This document shows positions 56,021 to 64,000 of a DNA stretch of 64,000 nt, piece by piece. The notes beneath the pieces were generated by a model. The model was not told the origin of the DNA and did not search any database. It saw nothing but the letters and a program-made list of their open reading frames with translations. Within the stretch, counting starts at the first letter, position 1. Each line of letters begins with the position of its first letter. This DNA is from Porphyromonadaceae bacterium UBA7555. Lineage in GTDB: Bacteria > Bacteroidota > Bacteroidia > Bacteroidales > Muribaculaceae. The DNA lies in the NCBI GenBank assembly GCA_002478045.1, contig DLLT01000049.1, positions 37,042 through 101,041 of the forward strand, in the 5' to 3' direction. Position numbers and translations under genes: made by a program.

Positions 56021-56369
56021 GCGTTTAATTTATAACAATCAAAGTTTTTGCAACAAAAAAAAGCGGCACGGCAAGTATCAGCACATCACCGCCTTACAAA
56101 ATGCTACACTCTACCTACTGCGTACGCCCGTTGAACAAGCGCCGGCAATACAGAATGACATCCGCGCTTTCGCACAAATTACGCATTTTCTTTCTCAATA
56201 GGGCCTAAATCAGCCGTATCGAATTGTCTGACAGGCGGCGGAGACTGTTCATATCACGACATTTTTAGGTCCTGGAGTGCATCTACAACAGCCTCAAAAT
56301 CACTTCCGGTCGGTGCAACCGACTGTACAGCAAATTACGCCCACAATATTGTTACAGCGATCCTTCCGG

Positions 56370-56441
56370 CCTTAAAGCTAAATGTCCACCTTGCCTTACA
56401 GCGAAATGTCCGCCCGACCTTAAAGCGAAATGTCCGCCCCT
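56370..56441. repeat. Triple 24-bp direct repeat, possible IS21-type terminal repeats
   Basis: Three head-to-tail units start at 56370, 56394 and 56418, each close to CCTTAAAGCGAAATGTCCGC. The first is the most diverged (CTAAATGTCCACC). The array ends 8 bases before the carB stop. IS21-family elements carry multiple short direct repeats at their ends, and the GGACATTTCGCTTTAAGG type sequence fits my memory of Bacteroidetes members. No transposase gene is nearby, so this would be a solo end. Confidence 0.55.
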
Positions 56442-56449
56442 TTCCGGCA

Positions 56450-59400
56450 TCAATATTCGTCCCAGCTCTTGATTTCGATATCGTCTATCGAAATAGTAGT
56501 GAAGGCGTTGATGTACGCCGCGGCCAAGCGGGCATTCGTGATCAAGGGAACGTTGAGGTCTACGGCGGCGCGGCGTATCTTGTAGCCGTTGCTGAGCTCG
56601 GTGGTGGTCAGGTTCTTGGGTATATTGACCACCATATCTATCTTGTGGTCGTGCAGCAGGTCGAGCGCCTGGGGATGCATATCGGGCTGCGAAGGCCAGT
56701 AGACGCGTATAGCCGGAATACCGTTGTCGTTGAGGAAGGCATGTGTGCCGCCGGTGGCGTAGATGGTAAATCCGTGTGAATGAAGCGTATGGGCCGACTC
56801 CAACATATCGGCTTTTTGACGCGGCGTTCCAGTGCTGAGCAGCACCGAGTGTCGCGGAACTCGCTGCCCCACGCTTATCATCGCCGCAAGCAGCGCCTCG
56901 CCCGTATCATCACCGAGACAACCCACTTCGCCGGTCGAAGACATATCCACGCCAAGTACCGGGTCGGCTCCTTGCAGACGCGAAAACGAGAATTGCGATG
57001 CTTTGATGCCTACGTAATCCAGGTCGAAGGCGCTCTTGGCCGGACGTTGGACATCAAGCCCGAGCATAGCTTGCGTAGCCAGGTCTATGAAGTTTATTTT
57101 CAGGACCTTGGACACAAAGGGGAAGGAGCGCGAGGCTCTAAGGTTGCACTCGATGACTTTGATGTCGTTGTTCTTGGCAAGATATTGAATATTGAAAGGT
57201 CCGGTAATGTGCAGGGCGCGGGCTATCTGCTGCGACACTTTCTTGATACGTCGCACTGTCTCAACGTATATCTTTTGCGGCGGAAATTGTATGGTGGCAT
57301 CGCCCGAGTGCACTCCGGCAAATTCGATATGTTCGCTGATGGCGTATACTATAATTTCACCGTCGCGAGCCACGGCATCCATTTCTATCTCCTTGGCGTT
57401 CTGTATAAACCGCGTCACCACCACCGGGTGTTCCTTGCTGACGTCGGCAGCCAGGCGCAGGAAGCGCATCAGTTCGTCGTTGTTTGAGCACACGTTCATA
57501 GCCGCACCGCTGAGTACATAGCTGGGACGCACCAATACCGGAAAACCGACTTCGTCTATAAACGAATTGATGGACCCCATATCCGTCAGCTCTCGCCATC
57601 GCGGTTGGTCTATGCCGAGGCTGTCAAGCATTGCCGAGAATTTGTGCCGGTCTTCGGCATTGTCAATGTCCCGTGCCTGAGTGCCAAGTATTTTGACACC
57701 CTGTCCGTCCAAGCGCGTAGCCAAGTTGTTGGGTATCTGTCCGCCGACACTTAGGATGACGCCGTGCGGCTGCTCGAGGTCTATAATATCCATTACGCGC
57801 TCGAAGGTCAATTCGTCAAAGTACAGACGGTCGCACATATCATAGTCCGTGGATACGGTCTCGGGATTATAATTGATCATCACCGAGCGCCATCCGTGCT
57901 GCTTGACCGAGCGCAACGCATTGACCGAACACCAGTCAAACTCGACAGACGACCCGATACGATATGCACCGCTTCCGAGGACAATTATGCTGCGATGATC
58001 GTGCATATATTGTACATCGTTTTCGACACCGTTATATGTCAAGTACAGGTAGTTGGTACTTGCGGGATATTCGGCGGCGAGGGTGTCTATCTGCTTGACA
58101 CATGGGACTATACCCAGTTGCTTGCGTAGACGGCGCACTTCCAGCATGGCTTCATGTGCATTGGACATACTATCTTTATACACCGAGCGTGCTATCTGAA
58201 AATCGCTGAAACCCTGCTGTTTGGCCAGTCGTAGCAAAGGCTCGGGCAATGCTTCGGGACGGTCGTAGGCATCCAGCTCATCGGCCGTGTCCATTATGGC
58301 GCGTAACTTGTATAGGAACCAGCGGTCTATCTTGGTAAGCTCGTGTATACGCTCGACGTCATAACCGCGGGCCATAGCTTTAGCTATCACGAATATGCGG
58401 CGGTCGGTAGGCTCGGCCAAAGCATGGTCTATATCATCGATTTTTATGTCTTTGTTCTCTACAAATCCATGCATCCCCTGCCCTATCATTCGCAAGCCTT
58501 TCTGTATGGCTTCTTCGAAGGTTCGACCTATGGCCATAACTTCGCCGACACTCTTCATAGACGATCCTATCTCGCGGTTGACGCCGTGAAATTTGCCCAA
58601 GTCCCAGCGTGGGATCTTGACAACTACGTAATCCAGCGCCGGTTCGAAGAACGCCGAGGTGTCGTGTGTCACCGAGTTGCGCAGCTCAAAAAGGCCGTAA
58701 CCGAGGCCCAGTTTGGCCGCCACGAAAGCCAGCGGGTATCCCGTGGCCTTTGACGCAAGGGCCGACGAACGACTCAGACGCGCATTGACCTCGATGACAC
58801 GATAGTCCATACTGTCGGGGTCGTAGGCATACTGGACGTTACACTCGCCCACAATGCCGACGTGCCGTATAATCTTGATGGCCAACGAACGCAGGTAATG
58901 GTAATCGTCGTTGCTCAGGGTCTGACTGGGAGCTACCACGATACTCTCGCCGGTGTGTATACCCAGGGGGTCGAAGTTCTCCATATTGCACACGGTGATG
59001 CAATTGTCGTAGCGATCGCGCACTACCTCATACTCAACTTCTTTCCAGCCTTTAAGCGACTTTTCGATAAGCACCTGCGGTGCAAAGGCCAAAGCCTTCT
59101 CGGCCAAGGTCTTCAGCTCTTCGGCGTTGTCGCAAAATCCGCTACCCAAGCCGCCCAAGGCATAGGCTGCACGCACTATGACCGGATAGCCCAGCTCTGA
59201 AGCCACTTTCAGGGCCTGAGCAACGCTGTCGGCGGCACTGCTGCGTATGGTCTTGACGCCTATTTCGTCCAAACGCTTGACAAAAAGTTCTCGATCCTCG
59301 GTGTCTATAATGGCCTGCACCGGGGTACCCAGCACCTGCACGCCGTAACGCTCGAATACGCCGTTACGGTATAGATCGACTCCGCAGTTCAGTGCCGTCT

Positions 59401-59677
59401 GGCCGCCGAAAGCCAATAAGATGCCGTCGGGGCGCTCTTTTTCGATGACCTTGGTCACGAAATACGGCGTCACCGGCAGAAAATATATCTTGTCGGCAAA
59501 GCCCTCGGAGGTCTGCACCGTGGCTATATTGGGGTTGATCAGGACGGTGGATATACCCTCTTCTTTCATGGCTTTGAGTGCCTGCGAACCCGAGTAATCA
59601 AATTCGCCGGCCTCGCCTATCTTGAGTGCCCCGCTGCCCAGTAGCAGCACTTTGCGTATGGTCTTATTGGCTGTCAT
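56450..59677 (-). CDS. carB: Carbamoyl-phosphate synthase, large subunit
   Basis: 1075 residues from the ATG at 59677 (MTANKTIRKVLLLGSGALKI); an open frame continues upstream but is spurious. Two ATP-grasp halves are visible (LVIRAAYALGGLGSG-type loop near 170, and LVRPSYVLSGAAMNV near 710), joined by an oligomerisation domain, with a C-terminal MGS-like allosteric domain (about 935-1075). It makes carbamoyl phosphate for arginine and pyrimidines with carA. The gap from carA is 82 bases. I see no intrinsic terminator after its stop. Confidence 0.97.
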   Translation of the reverse strand: MTANKTIRKVLLLGSGALKIGEAGEFDYSGSQALKAMKEEGISTVLINPNIATVQTSEGFADKIYFLPVTPYFVTKVIEKERPDGILLAFGGQTALNCGVDLYRNGVFERYGVQVLGTPVQAIIDTEDRELFVKRLDEIGVKTIRSSAADSVAQALKVASELGYPVIVRAAYALGGLGSGFCDNAEELKTLAEKALAFAPQVLIEKSLKGWKEVEYEVVRDRYDNCITVCNMENFDPLGIHTGESIVVAPSQTLSNDDYHYLRSLAIKIIRHVGIVGECNVQYAYDPDSMDYRVIEVNARLSRSSALASKATGYPLAFVAAKLGLGYGLFELRNSVTHDTSAFFEPALDYVVVKIPRWDLGKFHGVNREIGSSMKSVGEVMAIGRTFEEAIQKGLRMIGQGMHGFVENKDIKIDDIDHALAEPTDRRIFVIAKAMARGYDVERIHELTKIDRWFLYKLRAIMDTADELDAYDRPEALPEPLLRLAKQQGFSDFQIARSVYKDSMSNAHEAMLEVRRLRKQLGIVPCVKQIDTLAAEYPASTNYLYLTYNGVENDVQYMHDHRSIIVLGSGAYRIGSSVEFDWCSVNALRSVKQHGWRSVMINYNPETVSTDYDMCDRLYFDELTFERVMDIIDLEQPHGVILSVGGQIPNNLATRLDGQGVKILGTQARDIDNAEDRHKFSAMLDSLGIDQPRWRELTDMGSINSFIDEVGFPVLVRPSYVLSGAAMNVCSNNDELMRFLRLAADVSKEHPVVVTRFIQNAKEIEMDAVARDGEIIVYAISEHIEFAGVHSGDATIQFPPQKIYVETVRRIKKVSQQIARALHITGPFNIQYLAKNNDIKVIECNLRASRSFPFVSKVLKINFIDLATQAMLGLDVQRPAKSAFDLDYVGIKASQFSFSRLQGADPVLGVDMSSTGEVGCLGDDTGEALLAAMISVGQRVPRHSVLLSTGTPRQKADMLESAHTLHSHGFTIYATGGTHAFLNDNGIPAIRVYWPSQPDMHPQALDLLHDHKIDMVVNIPKNLTTTELSNGYKIRRAAVDLNVPLITNARLAAAYINAFTTISIDDIEIKSWDEY

Positions 59678-59759
59678 GGATTGTCGTATATATGTGTCGT
59701 GGATTTGTTTCGTTGTGTTGTATTGTTTCGTAGACTTAAACGAGTTACGTCTCTTTCGG

Positions 59760-60848
59760 TCATAGCAACGCCGCAAAGTCGTCGAAGATGAACTCTGTGT
59801 CCTTGGGCCCGGAGGATGCTTCGGGATGGAACTGCGCCGAGAACCACGGGCGAAACTTGTGACGGATGCCCTCATTGGTGCCGTCGTTGAGATTGACAAA
59901 CAGCGGCTCCCATTCGGCGGGTAAGGTCTTGTCGTCTACCGCGAAGCCGTGGTTTTGGCTGGTGACGTAGCAGCGCTCGGTGCCCACAAGGCGCACCGGC
60001 TGATTGTGACTGCGATGTCCGTATTTGAGCTTGAATACCGATGCACCGGCGGCCTTGGCCAACAACTGATTGCCCATACATATTCCGCAAATGGGACGTC
60101 CGCTCTCCATAGCCTTGCGGATATTGGTCACGGTGACGTCAACCATATCCGGATTGCCCGGGCCGTTGGAAATAAACAGCCCGTCCCAGCCCTCAAGCGT
60201 ATTGAAGTCGTAGTCCCAAGGAACGCGGATGACGCGAAGGCCGCGGCGCAACAGGCAGCGTAAAATATTGTGCTTGACGCCGCAGTCTACCAGCACCACG
60301 GTCTTGTCCGCTGACGCCTCGCCGTAGGTCTCTACCTCGGTACACGAGGTCTTGGCCACCAAGTTTTCCTTATTCGGGTCATACATCTCGGTCACTGCCG
60401 GAGCACCGTCTATCTCGATACGTCCGAGCATCGAACCGTGTTCGCGTAAGTGCTTTGTCAGTGCGCGTGTATCTATGCCGTACACTGCGGGGACATGCTC
60501 GTCGCGCAACCATTGGGCCAGAGACCGCGATGACTGCCAGTGGCTGTTGTGCCACGAATAGTCCTGACATATAAAGCCGCGACAATGTATGCGCTCGCTC
60601 TCGAAGTTGTCACTCAGCGCCGAGGTCGGAGCATCGGCGGCCGGGACGCCGTAGTTGCCTTGCAACGGAAAAGTCGTCACCAATATTTGTCCCTCATAAG
60701 AGGGGTCGGTAAGGCTTTCGGGATAGCCGGTCATGGCGGTATTGAACACCACTTCGCCGGAAGTCCCGGCAGCGTCATAGCCAAACGAATGGCCGCAAAA
60801 AATGGTGCCGTCTTCGAGTATCAGTCGGGCGGCAGGTGTTTGTCTCAT
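59760..60848 (-). CDS. carA: Carbamoyl-phosphate synthase, small (glutaminase) subunit
   Basis: 362 residues. The N-terminal CPSase domain has FGYDAAGTSGEVVFNTAMTG and DPSYEGQILVTTFPLQGNYG. The class I glutaminase domain has the nucleophile C257 in CGICMGNQLLAKA, where family members more often read GICLGHQ, and the His-Glu pair in FHPEASSGPKDTE. It supplies ammonia to carB, which follows on the same strand. A -7 box lies at 60938-60945. Confidence 0.97.
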   Translation of the reverse strand: MRQTPAARLILEDGTIFCGHSFGYDAAGTSGEVVFNTAMTGYPESLTDPSYEGQILVTTFPLQGNYGVPAADAPTSALSDNFESERIHCRGFICQDYSWHNSHWQSSRSLAQWLRDEHVPAVYGIDTRALTKHLREHGSMLGRIEIDGAPAVTEMYDPNKENLVAKTSCTEVETYGEASADKTVVLVDCGVKHNILRCLLRRGLRVIRVPWDYDFNTLEGWDGLFISNGPGNPDMVDVTVTNIRKAMESGRPICGICMGNQLLAKAAGASVFKLKYGHRSHNQPVRLVGTERCYVTSQNHGFAVDDKTLPAEWEPLFVNLNDGTNEGIRHKFRPWFSAQFHPEASSGPKDTEFIFDDFAALL

Positions 60849-60937
60849 AATGCTTGTAGGCGTAATATTGGGGCTGTTATCGGAAATTGTGTCGCTGCAG
60901 GCGGGGATGGCTCTGCGCCGGACGCGTTATCCGTCTG

Positions 60938-60945
60938 CAAATTTA
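60938..60945 (-). promoter_or_regulatory. -7 promoter box for carA
   Basis: Reads TAAATTTG on the minus strand, followed by CAG; leader about 85 bases. Confidence 0.55.
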
Positions 60946-61062
60946 GTGTTTTTTTTCGTATCAACAGCCACGGAGCAAGGCCCGTATGCCCCTTTTCGTG
61001 CAAAAAGATTTTGGCCCGAACTTTTTGTCGCACACAAGCATACATATTCCACCGAAAATGCG

Positions 61063-61070
61063 TACCTTTG
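61063..61070 (+). promoter_or_regulatory. -7 promoter box for the helicase gene
   Basis: TACCTTTG matches TAnnTTTG; the same core is used at wecC. Confidence 0.6.
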
Positions 61071-61210
61071 TAGTCTATTCACTTGTGGCCCGGACACGCA
61101 TACCATGACGTACAATCCAAGCCGCCCTGAAGCCAAACCATAAAACGACATTATCGCAACATTTCGACATTATCGCATTTTTCTGAATTTATCACTTATT
61201 ATCACTCCTT

Positions 61211-63313
61211 ATGGACAACACCCTATACACATCCACGCTGAAATATACCCCATCGCAGAAAGCCGCTATCGAGGCTTTCGATGATTTTCTCAACGATAAA
61301 GGCACTCAGGCTTTTATCCTCAAAGGAGCTGCCGGAACGGGCAAAACCACCATCACACGCATCATGGTGGATATGGTACGCCGAAAGTTCAACCGCGCCG
61401 ACTCGGACGTCGTGCTTATGGCGCCCACCGGTCGCGCCGCCGACATCCTGACCAAACGCACCGGGCTACCGGCCGCCACCATACACCGCAGCATATACCG
61501 TCTGGACAAGATCGAGCTCCTCTCTGACAACAAAAGCGAACACAACGCCAAAGGCTCTAAGACGGAAAAGGGAAAAGCGGAGTCTAACGACACCGGCGAA
61601 CGCAAGCTCCATTTTGCACTCGCTGACAATGTCTTTGCATCCAACGGCGACACGGTCATCTTTGTAGACGAAGCGTCTATGGTGTCGGATAATTTTAGCT
61701 CGAACGATGATTTCGTCTTCGGCTCGGGCCGTCTGCTACACGACCTGCTCACCGTCATCCGCCGCCACAAGATTGTATTCATAGGTGACTACGCACAGCT
61801 GCCGCCTGTGGGTATGACCATATCACCGGCACTGTCCTCGGAGTACCTGTCGCAAAAATACGGCGTCAAGACCACCGAAGCGTTTCTAAGCGAAATAGTA
61901 CGACAAGACACCGGAGCAATCATAGACAACGCCGTCAGACTACGCAATGCCATTGACGCCAAGCGCTTCGTGGACCTGCGCATTTCCATCGGCAGCGATG
62001 TATCCATATCCGACAGCATCACCGATGATTATATGGCTTGTCCCGACTCGACTTTCAACAAAATCATAGTCACTCAGTCCAATGCCTCCGCACGCAATTA
62101 CAACGCCGAAATACGCCGACGTCTTTGGGGCGACAACGCCCCGCGACTGGTCGTCGGCGAACCTCTCGTGGTCTCACAAAACCACTACGGCAATCCCATA
62201 CTCTTCAACGGCACTATAATCCGCATCGAGCCATGCTCGGACGCTACGTCTGTAGTATCACGCACCATACAGATGCCGCAACGTCTACTCGAAAACGGCC
62301 AAAGGGTCAAACTCCCGTTTACATTGCGATTTCATAAAGTTCGTTTGTACGGCTCGGACAACATCTATGCCCCGGAATTCTACATCCTTGACAATTTCCT
62401 GGACAGCGAGAGTCCCTCGCTCGGACATGACTTGACCGCCGCCCTATTCATCGATTTCAAGATACGTCATCCGCACTTATCTTCGGACAAGAAGCATATC
62501 GAAGAATTTGAGAATGCCCTGCGCACCGACCCGTTTTTCAACTGTCTGCTGTGCAAATACGGATACGCTCTCACCTGCCATAAGGCCCAAGGCGGTGAAT
62601 GGCCCAACGTCTTGGTGGATATGTCGTACAATGGTTCTAAAGACAACGAAAGCTATTTCCGCTGGGCTTACACCGCCATCACCCGCGCCTCCAAACGTCT
62701 ATGGCTGTTCAATGCCCCGGTGCTGGACTGCATCGCCAATATAAAAAAGATGCCTATAACGCGCGGCGGCAAGTTCAAGGCCTATGTCCCGACCGATAGC
62801 GACTTCAAGACACAGCGGTTCAATACTATATGCCACGCCGCAAAAGCCCAGGGGCTCGAATGCGAAGAAGACCTCTCAGCCAATTTCCAACACCGCATCA
62901 CATTGTGCGACCACTCATCCGGACAATACGCACGCTTTGCGCTGTATTACGGCAACAACGGATACTCAAATAAAGCCCCGATAGTACTCAATGCGACTTC
63001 GGGTGACTTTGCTCAACGTTGCATACCGGTAATCACTGCAGACGACCGACACTTAGACATTCCCTTTGACGACCAAGGCAATAAGAGCGCACGGCAGATG
63101 TACAACCACGTCTACGCATGCGCCGACACCCTCGGCATCGAGGTGGTCAATATCGAGCGAAAGCAGTATCAGGACGTCTACTACCTGCGCACCGATGGAC
63201 ATGCCGTAGTCGCCTTTACGTACAACGCCAAAGGACGATACACGATGATGACTCCCCAAAGCGACATAGGCGACAGCGATACACTCCTCAAAAAATTCTG
63301 CGAAAGCATCTGA
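61211..63313 (+). CDS. RecD-like SF1 helicase/AAA ATPase
   Basis: 700 residues. Walker A is GAAGTGKTT (39-47), then motif Ia (MAPTGRAADILTKRTG), Walker B VIFVDEASMVSDN, motif III (IGDYAQLPPVG) and the UvrD_C_2-type end motif (YALTCHKAQGGEWPNVLVD, about 455-475) with YTAITRASKRLWLF. These fit SF1B helicases related to RecD/RecD2 and TraA-like proteins. About 170 residues after the helicase core (530-700) form a further domain I do not recognise. A possible partner gene follows after 88 bases. Role: 5'-3' DNA unwinding, pathway unknown. Confidence 0.85.
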   Translation: MDNTLYTSTLKYTPSQKAAIEAFDDFLNDKGTQAFILKGAAGTGKTTITRIMVDMVRRKFNRADSDVVLMAPTGRAADILTKRTGLPAATIHRSIYRLDKIELLSDNKSEHNAKGSKTEKGKAESNDTGERKLHFALADNVFASNGDTVIFVDEASMVSDNFSSNDDFVFGSGRLLHDLLTVIRRHKIVFIGDYAQLPPVGMTISPALSSEYLSQKYGVKTTEAFLSEIVRQDTGAIIDNAVRLRNAIDAKRFVDLRISIGSDVSISDSITDDYMACPDSTFNKIIVTQSNASARNYNAEIRRRLWGDNAPRLVVGEPLVVSQNHYGNPILFNGTIIRIEPCSDATSVVSRTIQMPQRLLENGQRVKLPFTLRFHKVRLYGSDNIYAPEFYILDNFLDSESPSLGHDLTAALFIDFKIRHPHLSSDKKHIEEFENALRTDPFFNCLLCKYGYALTCHKAQGGEWPNVLVDMSYNGSKDNESYFRWAYTAITRASKRLWLFNAPVLDCIANIKKMPITRGGKFKAYVPTDSDFKTQRFNTICHAAKAQGLECEEDLSANFQHRITLCDHSSGQYARFALYYGNNGYSNKAPIVLNATSGDFAQRCIPVITADDRHLDIPFDDQGNKSARQMYNHVYACADTLGIEVVNIERKQYQDVYYLRTDGHAVVAFTYNAKGRYTMMTPQSDIGDSDTLLKKFCESI

Positions 63314-63401
63314 CCGACCAAACGCCGGACCTAAAATTCCCCTACTCCCTGCTATTCCCTACCTATAAAGCAACTAAATACACGTCATAGCTCAGACAAC
63401 T

Positions 63402-64000
63402 ATGCCATACCAAGACATCAAAAACCTGCTGGACCGGCAGGAATACCGCGAGGCGCTGGAAATGGCCCGCAAGGAATACGAAGCCAATGCCGGACTCTGG
63501 GAAGCCCGCACCCTTTTTCGCTGCCTTTACTACAACGCCAAAGCGGCAGCCAACGACAACGACAACGATTCGGCATCCGAATTTATGAAACAGATGTCGT
63601 TACTATACAATGAGCACGACCTCAACGATGACATCAATAATGGGATGCTGGAACGAGCCCGCCGCTTCAGCAATCCGACAGGCTTACTCGTGCAACAAGC
63701 GTACACCCAAGCCAAAGCCGGCAACGGCGAAGGCGCATACATCACCGTATCGGCGATACACGATGACGGCAAATTACCCGAGGACCAAAAGAACGCCTAC
63801 GGCTGGATAATATATTACTCGCTCAAACAGCAATCAGACAATGACGTGAAACATCTCGCGGACGAGCGCAAACACCGACTGAAACGTTACCTCAAACTCG
63901 CCCTACCTGCACCGGCATTGCTGCACTCGCTGATACTTAACGAAGCCTTACGCATCGAAGAAGAAACGCCTAAGGATTTTAGACTTATGGGTCAAAACGG
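63402..64000 (+). CDS. Helical-repeat (TPR-like) protein, 5' part
   Basis: The gene starts at the ATG at 63402 and runs off the right edge; 199 residues are visible. They are almost wholly helical, with TPR-like units (DIKNLLDRQEYREALEMARK and, later, GWIIYYSLKQQ). No signal peptide. I do not recognise a specific family. It lies 88 bases after the helicase on the same strand, so it is probably cotranscribed and may form part of the same function. Confidence 0.7.
   Translation, partial: MPYQDIKNLLDRQEYREALEMARKEYEANAGLWEARTLFRCLYYNAKAAANDNDNDSASEFMKQMSLLYNEHDLNDDINNGMLERARRFSNPTGLLVQQAYTQAKAGNGEGAYITVSAIHDDGKLPEDQKNAYGWIIYYSLKQQSDNDVKHLADERKHRLKRYLKLALPAPALLHSLILNEALRIEEETPKDFRLMGQN

Larger units (their letters stand above)
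55966..56449. other. Intergenic region between carB and the multidomain gene
   Basis: No gene is supported. It holds the -7 box at 56013-56020, a small GTCGGT/ACCGAC hairpin (56309-56323), a repeated 10-mer CAAATTACGC (near 56175 and 56331), and the triple 24-bp repeat at 56370-56441. Confidence 0.65.
60849..61210. other. Divergent promoter region of carA and the helicase gene
   Basis: No gene is supported. It holds the minus-strand box at 60938-60945 and the plus-strand box at 61063-61070. The helicase leader is about 135 bases. Confidence 0.65.

Noticed and set aside
56370..56441. CRISPR array
   Set aside because: The three units abut with no spacers and no cas genes are near.
59678..59899. 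Upstream extension of carB
   Set aside because: The added residues overlap carA and are unlike CarB, which starts near MTANKTIRKV.
1..64000. tRNA or rRNA genes
   Set aside because: I checked the intergenic spaces by eye and saw no T-loop GTTCGA-type sequence in a cloverleaf setting; a covariance search would settle it.

Overview
The window looks like chromosome of an uncultured-type gut Bacteroidales, most likely Muribaculaceae. This rests on Bacteroidetes promoter boxes of the TAnnTTTG type upstream of many genes, Bacteroidetes-specific proteins (TonB with the EWCDIVFDGKNKEYGAYQLR N-terminus, lipoprotein TamL, DUF4922, golvesin-domain amidase, BspA-type LRR protein), weak Shine-Dalgarno sequences, and moderately high GC for the order. 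Family assignment is inference. I saw no rRNA, tRNA, CRISPR array, phage or complete insertion sequence.

Layout. 1-4.8 kb (+): end of exbD, tonB, the outer-membrane assembly lipoprotein tamL and a phosphoglycolate-phosphatase-like HAD enzyme. 4.9-7.8 kb (+): a nucleotidyltransferase/hexapeptide protein, a B3/B4-domain protein and a FemAB/GNAT-like acyltransferase. 7.9-11.9 kb: a small TPR protein on the minus strand, then a secreted MINPP-type phytase and a GH20 hexosaminidase. 12.0-29.0 kb (-): a long block centred on peptidoglycan salvage. In transcription order it holds a periplasmic amidase with a golvesin insert, a tandem GT2 protein, a DUF4922 HIT-like protein, a SpoIID/LytB protein, an AmpG-like transporter, a NamZ-type (GH171) exo-muramidase, a D-lactate-dehydrogenase-like FAD/Fe-S protein, MurT-like, MurK-like, MurQ and an SGNH esterase. 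29.4-32.7 kb (+): wecC, a wecG-like transferase and wecB for ManNAc/ManNAcA polysaccharide. 32.8-35.6 kb (+): a TrmH-type methyltransferase overlapped by a FecCD/FecE-type importer. 36.0-42.8 kb (+): a tripartite RND efflux pump followed by lpxA. 43.0-56.0 kb (-): a BspA-like LRR protein, an unknown membrane protein, gdhA, a Big_2 secreted protein, an M16 peptidase and a 1050-residue multidomain secreted protein. 56.4-60.8 kb (-): carA-carB, with a triple 24-bp repeat next to the carB stop. 61.2-64 kb (+): a RecD-like helicase and a truncated helical-repeat protein.

How the genes fit together. The 12-29 kb block can be read as one route. The amidase, and perhaps the SpoIID-type protein, process glycan and stems. 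NamZ would release MurNAc, AmpG would import muropeptides, and MurT/MurK would import and phosphorylate MurNAc. MurQ would then split MurNAc-6P to GlcNAc-6P and D-lactate, and the adjacent flavoprotein could oxidise the D-lactate. This is the most interesting system in the window. Pieces are known from Tannerella forsythia (murTKQ, NamZ), but the linked D-lactate step and the extra DUF4922, GT2 and SGNH members are inference from context. The rest is mostly envelope biology plus housekeeping metabolism.
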